From NCBI GenBank assembly GCA_900772435.1, contig CAAHEM010000134.1, positions 1 through 13,463 of the forward strand: DNA of 13,463 nt. The letters are read 5' to 3'. Position numbers and translations under genes: made by a program. The number at the start of each line of letters is the position of its first letter. Positions within the stretch are counted from its first letter, which is position 1. Under the pieces are notes generated by a model. It made no database searches, had not been told where the DNA came from, and worked only from the letters and a program-made list of their open reading frames with translations. Shown piece after piece: positions 5,749 to 11,703 of this stretch. Source of the DNA: Bacilli bacterium. Lineage in GTDB: Bacteria > Bacillota_I > Bacilli_A > RF39 > UBA660.

Positions 5749-7710
5749 TTATTTAAAACAGCAAAAAGAAATGCATTTGAAACACAAGTTAGAAAGGTAG
5801 CACAAGTATCTAAACAAAAACTATTAACTATTGGTAACAGTCAAAAAACATTTGATTGTAATAGTTTATTATCTGGAAAATCTTTTGAAGATTGTACAGC
5901 AAGTGTTGAAGGTTCTACAGTAGTAATAGATGCTTTAGGAAGTGGAGAATATAGCAATTACTTGATGGTAGATGTAACTGATGATGGAGAATCTGGAACA
6001 CTTATTGATTTAGATAAATTAAAAGAAATAAAAGTCGAAGATGAAGAGTTAAATGAAACATTAGTTAAGAATGGTAAAATTAATGAACCATTATTCAAAA
6101 TGTTAACTGCTGATGAATATATAGATTTAGCTATAAAAATCGAGGGAAATACACCAAGTGATACTGAAAAGAAAGAAGCAAAAGCAGAATATAATGATAT
6201 GATATCTAAAATCACTTATAACAATAACATGATATTTAATAATACAAATGATAGATTATTTTATTTATTTAAAATTAATTTTACTGATAATATGCTCGGT
6301 AAATATAAGATAGTTTGGTATAATGTAGGTGATTTTGCGGCAAATGATGATATGATTAATAATAAAAGTATTGACCCAGAAAAAATTTTTGAAGACTATA
6401 GTGTTAATAAAAATGAACAAAGTCTTGAAGCTACAATAAATGTTACAAAAGCACAAAATTATTATTTTCTTTCAGATATAGATAGTGGCAAAGAAAGTTT
6501 AGGCTTTGAAATTGAAAAGATAGAAAACAACAATACATTGAAATTGGCTGGAGAAAAAAATATCACTATTGAATCAAAACAAGTTAAAGATTATAAAGAT
6601 GCTGGCATTATGAACAATGGTAAGAAATTAAATAGTGATGAATACTTCGCTTACACAAGATTGAAAGATGCAAAAGGTACTTACAAATATAATTATATTG
6701 TTAAAACAAATAAAGGAATAAGAAAATTAACAAGAAATATTAAAGTTATAAATGAGACTAATGAATCTTGTTTTGATTATGAAACAGTTGATGAGGGCGA
6801 GTTATATGGAACACTTGCTGTTACAATAGAGGATGCTTCTAAATGTAAGAATTATTTAGTTTCTAATGTTAATAATATGACTGAAGAAAAAGCAACTACA
6901 TTATGCAAAGGTGATGTTTATTATGAAAAATACAATATTGTATCTATTCAAAGATTGATAATGAATAATTCAATTGCTGCCAATAAATACAGTGCCGCTG
7001 GTTTAAGTACAAAATACATAGTGGTCGAAAAAGTTGAAGTTGCCGATGTAGAAAAATGTAGAAATTTCTATAATATGAAAGGTTATTCCGAGGAAAAATC
7101 GACGAAGAAGTGTACTAGAAATGAAGAGGCCGGTTTTGATACATTGCAATATGATGTTCTTCGTGGAGATATACCAAGCTATTATTATGAAAAAGCAGGA
7201 TTAAAGGTAACAAAAAGAAATACTAATACTATCATTTCTATAACCGGATATAATACTAGTTGTGGTACTGATGTAGTAATTCCTTCGAAAATAAATGGAT
7301 ATAATGTTACTGCTATAAATAACTATGCATTTCAAACTTGTGACTGGGTAACAAGTTCAGAAACAGATAATAACGAATATAAAGTAAAATTTCTAGATTA
7401 TAAAAATAATGATGAATCTTATATCAAAAAAATGGGCGCACGTTGCAATCTTGAAAGATTAACTTCAGTTGTTTTACCTAATACTTTAATTGTTATAGGC
7501 CATTCTGCATTTTATAATAATGAGCTAACTGAAGTTACTATTCCATCTTCTGTTAGATATATCGATTCTGAAGCATTTTACCAAAATAAGTTGCAAAATG
7601 TTACATTTAATGGAAACGTTTATAATGTAAATATAGGTTGCGATGCTTTTAGAGGCACAAATCATTCAGACAAAGTTAATAGTATTCCTGAAAATACTTG
7701 CTATCAATAA
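5656..7710 (+). CDS. Large modular prepilin-like protein with Ig-like region, Cys repeats and BspA-type leucine-rich repeats
   Basis: The third pilin paralogue has 684 residues, far longer than a normal pilin of about 150. The N-terminus MRKKG/FTLVE with a hydrophobic helix (6-28) is the same class III signal, and a pseudopilin-like stem with Cys68 and Cys80 follows. Residues about 290-366 resemble a DUF5011-type bacterial Ig domain (AGEKNITIES, KDAG, GTYKYNYIV). Residues about 397-516 hold two related units, each with a C-[KR]-N start, an EEK plus Cys segment and a YxxAGL end. Residues about 538-684 are LRR_5/BspA-like, with VVIPSKINGYNVTAINNYAF and then LTSVVLPNTL, IGHSAFYNN and LTEVTIPSSV. 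Such modules are known from surface adhesins, so a pilus-tip adhesin is a reasonable inference. AGGAG lies 8 bases before the ATG. Confidence 0.9.
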   Translation: MRKKGFTLVELLAVIAILAILVIIALPNVMNLFKTAKRNAFETQVRKVAQVSKQKLLTIGNSQKTFDCNSLLSGKSFEDCTASVEGSTVVIDALGSGEYSNYLMVDVTDDGESGTLIDLDKLKEIKVEDEELNETLVKNGKINEPLFKMLTADEYIDLAIKIEGNTPSDTEKKEAKAEYNDMISKITYNNNMIFNNTNDRLFYLFKINFTDNMLGKYKIVWYNVGDFAANDDMINNKSIDPEKIFEDYSVNKNEQSLEATINVTKAQNYYFLSDIDSGKESLGFEIEKIENNNTLKLAGEKNITIESKQVKDYKDAGIMNNGKKLNSDEYFAYTRLKDAKGTYKYNYIVKTNKGIRKLTRNIKVINETNESCFDYETVDEGELYGTLAVTIEDASKCKNYLVSNVNNMTEEKATTLCKGDVYYEKYNIVSIQRLIMNNSIAANKYSAAGLSTKYIVVEKVEVADVEKCRNFYNMKGYSEEKSTKKCTRNEEAGFDTLQYDVLRGDIPSYYYEKAGLKVTKRNTNTIISITGYNTSCGTDVVIPSKINGYNVTAINNYAFQTCDWVTSSETDNNEYKVKFLDYKNNDESYIKKMGARCNLERLTSVVLPNTLIVIGHSAFYNNELTEVTIPSSVRYIDSEAFYQNKLQNVTFNGNVYNVNIGCDAFRGTNHSDKVNSIPENTCYQ

Positions 7711-7735
7711 TAGATCGTATGATCTATTTTTTTTT
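7709..7735 (+). terminator. Intrinsic terminator of pilin gene 3
   Basis: A perfect 8-bp stem, AATAGATC (7709-7716) with GATCTATT (7721-7728), closes on a GTAT loop and ends in a run of T. It separates the pilin block from the bacteriocin block. Confidence 0.92.
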
Positions 7736-7746
7736 GAAAAAAATTT

Positions 7747-7760
7747 TAAAAAAAGAAGTG
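7747..7760 (+). repeat. 14-base direct repeat upstream of the bacteriocin operon
   Basis: TAAAAAAAGAAGTG is exactly repeated at 10173-10186, just after the bacteriocin terminator. Each copy is followed by ATTTG (with one extra T in the second). It could be a shared promoter element or a cassette boundary. Half of it is an A run, so significance is modest. Confidence 0.5.
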
Positions 7761-7802
7761 ATTTGATATTTTGTATCCAACTATAATAATAGGAGGGTTA
7801 AA

Positions 7803-9863
7803 ATGTTAAACAAAAAGTTAATAGTTAAACAAAATGGCTTTAAAGATTGTGGTCCTTCATGTTTATTATCTATAATGAAATATTATGGATTTGAGGCCTC
7901 ACATGAAGAAGTTACTTTCACTCTTAAAACCACAGTAGATGGAACTAATGCATATAACATAATAAATGGAAGTAGATTATATGGATTTGATGGTTACGGA
8001 ATACATTATACATACGAAGAAATAATAAATTTAGAAATATCTTTCCCTATAATATGTCATGTTATTAAAAATAATATGTACCATTTCATAGTAGTATACA
8101 AAGTAAATAAGAATTCTTTAACTATAATGGATCCAGGAAGTAATATAACTAAAATATCATTTGATGAATTTAAAAAAATATACCAAGAAACTTCTTTAGT
8201 TATATATCCAGTAAAGAAAGTAAATAATTTGATTAATAAAGATAAGTTATTAGATGCAATAAAAGATTATTTAGGAATCGAAAAAAAGAATCTAATAATT
8301 ATTATATCCACCTCTATATTGCTTATAATACTTAGCATATTAATTAATTATTTTACGCTTATATTAATAGATTATATATTACCAAATTATAATTATAATC
8401 TATTGATAAAAATAACTATTTCATTTTTGATAACATCTATAATAAAAAATATTATTAATTATATAAGGGGTAAATTAATAATAAATGTAAATTCTAGTTT
8501 TACTATTAACTTAAATAATAATATTATTAGAAAACTTTTTAATCTTCCTTATCAATTCTTCAAAAACAAATCTACTCCTGAAGTAATATCTAGAATAAAT
8601 GATTTAAAAGAATTTAAAGATAGTTTTTCTGAAATAATAATAAATATATCTACTAATATATTATTAGTATTTATAAGCTTTATATTACTTTTAAAAATAA
8701 ATATAAAACTATTTATAATTTATATTATTGAAATAATTATTTACATATTGTTAACTTTGATATATAAGAATAAAAATAATAAATACATAGACGAAATACT
8801 AATAAATGAATCTAACTATAATAAGACATTAAATGATAGTATATATAGTTACGAAATAAATAAAAACCTCAACCTAAACAACAGTACATTAAAGAATATA
8901 GAAATATCTTATATTAAAAATGACTTTTCTCATAAAAAATATGACCATTTAATAAATTTTCAAGTTTTATTAAAAGAGTTGGTAAGTAATTTAACTTATA
9001 TAACTTCTTTATTTATAAGTACAATTTTAATACATAAAAATATTATAACACTTGGAAATTTCTTATTATTTAATTCACTTATATATTATTTTACTGAGCC
9101 ATTAAAAAGTATATTAGATTTAGAACCAAATATTAATTATTTGAAAAATATATATAGAAGGATTAATGATTTGTTATTAGTATCAACTGAAGAATCAATT
9201 AAGACTGATAAAATTATATCAGGTGATATAATCATTAAGAATTTATCATATATGATTAATGATAAAGAACTTTTTAATAATGTATCTTTCAAAATTAAAT
9301 ATGGAAGTAAGTTTTTAATACATGGAAATAGTGGAAATGGAAAAAGTACAATTATAAAAATACTATTAAAATACTTAAATGATTATAAAGGCAATATTTA
9401 TATTAATAATAAAAATATAAAAGATATTGATTCTAATGTTATATCTAATAGTATGACTTATGTATCGCAAAATAATTTTATATTGAATGATACTCTAAAA
9501 AATAATATTATTTATGGAAGAAAAGTAAATGATGAAGAATATGAAAGAGTAATTCATATTTGTAATTTAGATACTTTAAGAAATAGTAATAAATTAAGAA
9601 ATAATATGATTATAGAAGAAGATGGTTTTAACATATCTGGTGGAGAGAGACAAAAAATTATTTTAGCAAGAAGTATATTAAAGGATAGTGAATTTATAAT
9701 TCTAGATGAAGCACTAAGTGAAGTAGGTATAGAAGAAGAAAAAGAAATAATTAAAAAAATATTAAAATATTTCAAAGAAAAAACAATTATTTATATTTCT
9801 CATAAACAAGAAATTATTGATTTGTTTAATGAAAAATATAAATTAGAAAGGAGTAAGGCTTAA
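7803..9863 (+). CDS. Peptidase-containing ABC transporter (C39 bacteriocin exporter/maturase)
   Basis: This inner-membrane exporter cuts double-glycine leaders and exports the mature peptides. The N-terminal C39 peptidase (about 1-140) has Gln10 for the oxyanion hole, Cys16 in KDCGPSC, His94 in YHFIVVY and Asp110 in MDPG. The membrane domain spans about 155-440. The ATPase domain has Walker A GNSGNGKST (508-516), a Q-loop in YVSQNN, signature SGGE (612-615), Walker B with Asp635 and catalytic Glu636, and H-loop His667. All catalytic residues are intact and the 686-residue length is typical. AGGAGG (7791-7796) lies 6 bases before the ATG. The stop shares a base with the first bacteriocin gene, so the three genes are co-translated. 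The gene is richer in Ile, Asn and Lys than its neighbours, possibly a sign of transfer. Confidence 0.95.
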   Translation: MLNKKLIVKQNGFKDCGPSCLLSIMKYYGFEASHEEVTFTLKTTVDGTNAYNIINGSRLYGFDGYGIHYTYEEIINLEISFPIICHVIKNNMYHFIVVYKVNKNSLTIMDPGSNITKISFDEFKKIYQETSLVIYPVKKVNNLINKDKLLDAIKDYLGIEKKNLIIIISTSILLIILSILINYFTLILIDYILPNYNYNLLIKITISFLITSIIKNIINYIRGKLIINVNSSFTINLNNNIIRKLFNLPYQFFKNKSTPEVISRINDLKEFKDSFSEIIINISTNILLVFISFILLLKINIKLFIIYIIEIIIYILLTLIYKNKNNKYIDEILINESNYNKTLNDSIYSYEINKNLNLNNSTLKNIEISYIKNDFSHKKYDHLINFQVLLKELVSNLTYITSLFISTILIHKNIITLGNFLLFNSLIYYFTEPLKSILDLEPNINYLKNIYRRINDLLLVSTEESIKTDKIISGDIIIKNLSYMINDKELFNNVSFKIKYGSKFLIHGNSGNGKSTIIKILLKYLNDYKGNIYINNKNIKDIDSNVISNSMTYVSQNNFILNDTLKNNIIYGRKVNDEEYERVIHICNLDTLRNSNKLRNNMIIEEDGFNISGGERQKIILARSILKDSEFIILDEALSEVGIEEEKEIIKKILKYFKEKTIIYISHKQEIIDLFNEKYKLERSKA

Positions 9864-10000
9864 TGCAAAAAGAAGAACTAATTAATATTAAAGGAGGTGC
9901 AAATTGGGTAGCTTTAGGAATTGGATCAACATTAGTGTCATTTCTAATTGGTTTAGTAGATGGTTATTTAAGACCTTTAAAATGTAACAAATGGAAATAA
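9863..10000 (+). CDS. Double-glycine-leader bacteriocin precursor, peptide 1 (45 aa)
   Basis: The small precursor has leader MQKEELINIKGG, which contains the ELxxIxGG consensus recognised by C39 peptidases. Cleavage after Gly12 would leave a 33-residue mature peptide beginning ANWVALGIG. It has a hydrophobic helix with GxxxG at Gly30-Gly34, a SxxxG at 26-30 and a cationic tail ending KCNKWK. The ATG overlaps the exporter stop by one base and follows AAAGGAG (9847-9853) by 9 bases. Together with the next gene, this is the architecture of class IIb two-peptide bacteriocins, in which two helical peptides pair through GxxxG motifs and permeabilise target membranes. I do not recognise a named homologue. 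A signalling-peptide role is a less likely alternative. The antimicrobial role is inferred from leader, transporter and pairing. Confidence 0.85.
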   Translation: MQKEELINIKGGANWVALGIGSTLVSFLIGLVDGYLRPLKCNKWK

Positions 10001-10149
10001 ATGAATTAAAAGAAATAAAAGGAGGTGCCATATCTGGTACTATCATAAATGCTATAGTAAGATCAGTTACTTTAGCATTAGAATTAGGACGTAGTCTTGG
10101 TTCAGCACTAAGAAGAGCAAAAGATAAGAAAAAATGTAAATATAGTTAG
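9991..10149 (+). CDS. Double-glycine-leader bacteriocin precursor, peptide 2 (52 aa)
   Basis: The leader MEINELKEIKGG matches peptide 1 in length and pattern (E5-L6-x-x-I9-K10-G11-G12). The predicted 40-residue mature part begins AISGTIINAI, contains GxxxG at Gly33-Gly37 (GRSLG) and ends in a strongly cationic tail with RR and KKKCKYS. The ORF overlaps the end of peptide 1 by 10 bases in another frame. The only upstream in-frame ATG (9982) is followed at once by a stop, so 9991 is the start. No clear separate ribosome site is visible, which suggests translational coupling to peptide 1 and equal output of the two partners. Its stop lies in the stem of the terminator. It is the probable partner of peptide 1. 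Confidence 0.85.
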   Translation: MEINELKEIKGGAISGTIINAIVRSVTLALELGRSLGSALRRAKDKKKCKYS

Positions 10150-10170
10150 CAAAAGCTAACTATATTTTTT
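10138..10170 (+). terminator. Strong intrinsic terminator of the bacteriocin operon
   Basis: A perfect 13-bp stem, AAATATAGTTAGC (10138-10150) with GCTAACTATATTT (10155-10167), closes on an AAAA loop and runs into Ts. It contains the peptide 2 stop codon and marks the operon end, so the following gene is transcribed separately. Confidence 0.92.
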
Positions 10171-10172
10171 AA

Positions 10173-10186
10173 TAAAAAAAGAAGTG
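10173..10186 (+). repeat. 14-base direct repeat downstream of the bacteriocin operon
   Basis: This is the second exact copy of TAAAAAAAGAAGTG (first at 7747-7760). It lies immediately after the terminator and upstream of the Rpn-like gene, so the two copies enclose the exporter and both peptide genes. Confidence 0.5.
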
Positions 10187-10197
10187 TATTTGTAATT

Positions 10198-10245
10198 TAC
10201 CTCTAATGATAATAATAGAGGAATATAAACTCTAGAAAGGAGGTA
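10198..10245 (+). promoter_or_regulatory. Leader with mutually exclusive pairings over the ribosome site of the Rpn-like gene
   Basis: CCTCTA (10200-10205) can pair with TAGAGG (10216-10221), leaving the AAAGGAGGT ribosome site free. Alternatively, TAGAG (10216-10220) pairs with CTCTA (10230-10234), and TACCTC (10198-10203) pairs with GAGGTA (10240-10245), covering the ribosome site. The two states exclude each other. The helices are short and no ligand or class is recognised. A promoter using GATAAT (10208-10213) would remove this leader, so the call is tentative. Confidence 0.3.
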
Positions 10246-10249
10246 TTAA

Positions 10250-11134
10250 ATGAAACGATATAATGGTATGAATGATGTTGTTTTCAAAAATACATTTTAC
10301 ATTGAAAAGAATAAAGATTTACTTAAGTGGTTAATTGAAAGTTGTTTAGATATGAAGATAGATGAAATAGAATTAAAAGATAAAGAACTATCTAAAAATA
10401 ATAAAATAATTAAAACTAAAGTAGTAGACACAATTATTAAAACAAATGGAAAAATATTTAATGTTGAAATAAACAATGGAGAAAGTGAACAATATATAAG
10501 AGATAGAAATCTAGGTTATCTAGCAAGTATTTATAGTAATTCACTAAATTTATCTGAAAACTATTATTTGCAGCCGATAACTATTCAAATAAATTTAACA
10601 AGTAAAAATAGTAGTGTTCGTGAAATGTCAAAGTATATGCTTAAAAGTGAATATGGGGAAGTTTGGTCAGAGAAATTTATAATATATGAATTTAACATAG
10701 ATAAAATTAAAAAATCATATTATAATAAGAATGAAAATGAAAAAGAAAGATTTAAACCTCTAGTGATGTTAACATCAAGTAATAAAGAGTTAGAAATATT
10801 ATGTAATGGAGATGAAAGAGTGAAAAGATATAAAGATAGAGTAGAAGAATTAAATGACGATCCAGAATACACTATATTAATGTCAGATGAAGAAGATGAC
10901 AAAAAATTAAAAGCGACAAGAGAATATTTAGAAAAGTTAAGAGACCAAGAACATAATGAGAGAATGAAAAAACTTGATGAGAGAATACAAGAAGTAGAAA
11001 AAGAAATACAAAAGTTAGAGAAACAAAAACAAGAAGCAAAGAAGCAAAAACAAGAAGCAGAAGTAGAAAAACAAAAAGCAAAGAAGCTTATAGAAGAGTA
11101 TGAAACAAAACTTAAAGAATTAAATAGTAAATAG
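10250..11134 (+). CDS. Rpn/PD-(D/E)XK nuclease-family protein with coiled-coil tail
   Basis: This resembles the PD-(D/E)XK nuclease-family 'transposase' (Rpn) group, whose studied members cleave DNA and promote RecA-independent recombination. The opening NDVVFKNTF is typical. The core carries Asp60 (VVDTIIKTNGK) and Glu73 in VEIN. The usual third residue, Lys or Gln after the Glu, is Asn75 here. Residues about 220-294 form a long charged coiled coil that includes KQKQEA heptads encoded by a 15-base tandem repeat (11024-11038 and 11045-11059, period 21). No membrane segment is seen. A strong ribosome site AAAGGAGGT (10236-10244) precedes the ATG. It has its own terminator and no inverted-repeat ends, so it is not a complete mobile element. 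The family call is from motif shape only. A role in bacteriocin immunity is not supported by the sequence. Confidence 0.75.
   Translation: MKRYNGMNDVVFKNTFYIEKNKDLLKWLIESCLDMKIDEIELKDKELSKNNKIIKTKVVDTIIKTNGKIFNVEINNGESEQYIRDRNLGYLASIYSNSLNLSENYYLQPITIQINLTSKNSSVREMSKYMLKSEYGEVWSEKFIIYEFNIDKIKKSYYNKNENEKERFKPLVMLTSSNKELEILCNGDERVKRYKDRVEELNDDPEYTILMSDEEDDKKLKATREYLEKLRDQEHNERMKKLDERIQEVEKEIQKLEKQKQEAKKQKQEAEVEKQKAKKLIEEYETKLKELNSK
11024..11059 (+). repeat. In-frame 21-base-period tandem repeat in the coiled-coil region
   Basis: Two exact copies of CAAAAACAAGAAGCA, 21 bases apart, encode successive KQKQEA heptads. The period equals seven codons, so gain or loss of a unit by slippage would keep both the frame and the coiled-coil register. 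Confidence 0.75.
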
Positions 11135-11160
11135 AAATATCTCGGCTAAGAGATATTTTC
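11135..11160 (+). terminator. Probable terminator of the Rpn-like gene
   Basis: The 9-bp stem AAATATCTC (11135-11143) with GAGATATTT (11150-11158) closes on a GGCTAA loop. It is followed by only a short T-rich stretch, so it is weaker than the others in the window. Confidence 0.6.
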
Positions 11161-11197
11161 TTATTGTGAAAAATTTGTAAAAATACAAAAAGCCTTA

Positions 11198-11225
11198 TTG
11201 ACATATAATGATAAATGGTTATAAT
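11198..11225 (+). promoter_or_regulatory. Sigma-A promoter of the MarR-ABC operon
   Basis: A perfect TTGACA (11198-11203) and a perfect TATAAT (11220-11225) are separated by 16 bases, the strongest promoter in the window. The predicted start falls inside or next to the palindrome at 11232-11245, as expected for repressor control. Confidence 0.85.
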
Positions 11226-11231
11226 TGTTTT

Positions 11232-11245
11232 GTTAGTTACCTAAC
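11232..11245 (+). promoter_or_regulatory. Palindromic operator, probable MarR binding site
   Basis: GTTAG-TTAC-CTAAC is a perfect 5-bp inverted repeat 6 bases after the -10 box and ahead of the ribosome site AAAGGAAG (11247-11254). MarR-family repressors of efflux genes often bind similar TTAG/CTAA palindromes, so autorepression of the operon is likely. Confidence 0.65.
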
Positions 11246-11259
11246 CAAAGGAAGATATT

Positions 11260-11703
11260 ATGAAAGATAAAAGTATTAGTTTAGAAATTAAAAAAATTGA
11301 TAGTTTAATTGTAAGAAAAATAATGGCATATAATAAAGATGCAATTTATCATCTTACTCCAGTACAAATAGTTGTAATAAAGTATTTGATAAAGAATAAG
11401 GATAGTGTAGTGTATCAAAAAGATATAGAAAAGAAACTAGGCCTTAGAAAGTCAACAGTATCCGGAATTCTTGGTACGATGATAAAAAATGGTATTATTA
11501 CAAGAACTGATTCAACAAATGATTTAAGAAGTAAAGAAATTAGATTAACTGAAACTGGATATAAACTTGATAAAGTAATGAGAAAAAAAGCATTTGAATT
11601 TGAAAAACTATTACAAAGTAATATAAATAAAGAAGATTTAGAAGTTTTTTATAAAGTAACTAAACAAATACAAGAAAATTTAGAAGGAGAAAAGATATGT
11701 TAA
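11260..11703 (+). CDS. MarR-family transcriptional regulator
   Basis: Dimeric winged-helix repressor, 147 residues, the usual MarR size. An N-terminal helix precedes LTPVQIVVIKYL (about 32-43), then a helix-turn-helix in YQKDIEKKLGLRKSTVSGIL (about 57-76), the wing NDLRSKEIRLT (about 87-97), and C-terminal dimerisation helices. It is the first gene of the operon with the ABC exporter, which it overlaps by 7 bases. A palindrome between the promoter and its start suggests autoregulation. The inducer is unknown, presumably a substrate of the downstream exporter, as is common for MarR-ABC pairs. The ribosome site is 5 bases from the ATG. Confidence 0.93.
   Translation: MKDKSISLEIKKIDSLIVRKIMAYNKDAIYHLTPVQIVVIKYLIKNKDSVVYQKDIEKKLGLRKSTVSGILGTMIKNGIITRTDSTNDLRSKEIRLTETGYKLDKVMRKKAFEFEKLLQSNINKEDLEVFYKVTKQIQENLEGEKIC

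Noticed and set aside
7782..7787. Perfect TATAAT just upstream of the exporter gene as a -10 box
   Set aside because: The start point would fall about at 7794, inside the AGGAGG ribosome site, leaving no usable leader, and there is no -35 or TGn element at the right distance. A weaker TGATATTTT at 7764-7772 is a better but unproven candidate.
9863..10149. Lanthipeptide or other modified peptide precursors
   Set aside because: There is no modification enzyme in the neighbourhood. The matching double-glycine leaders with a plain C39 exporter fit unmodified class II peptides.
10872..11081. Reverse-strand open frame rich in Leu, Val and Phe, resembling a small membrane protein and a possible immunity protein
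   Set aside because: It is the antisense reading of the Lys/Gln/Glu coiled-coil codons of the Rpn-like gene. Such complements always look hydrophobic, and it has no ribosome site or promoter.
10250..11134. Rpn-like gene as part of a complete transposon
   Set aside because: No terminal inverted repeats or short target duplications were seen around it, and it sits between its own regulatory signals. The family name 'transposase' is historical.
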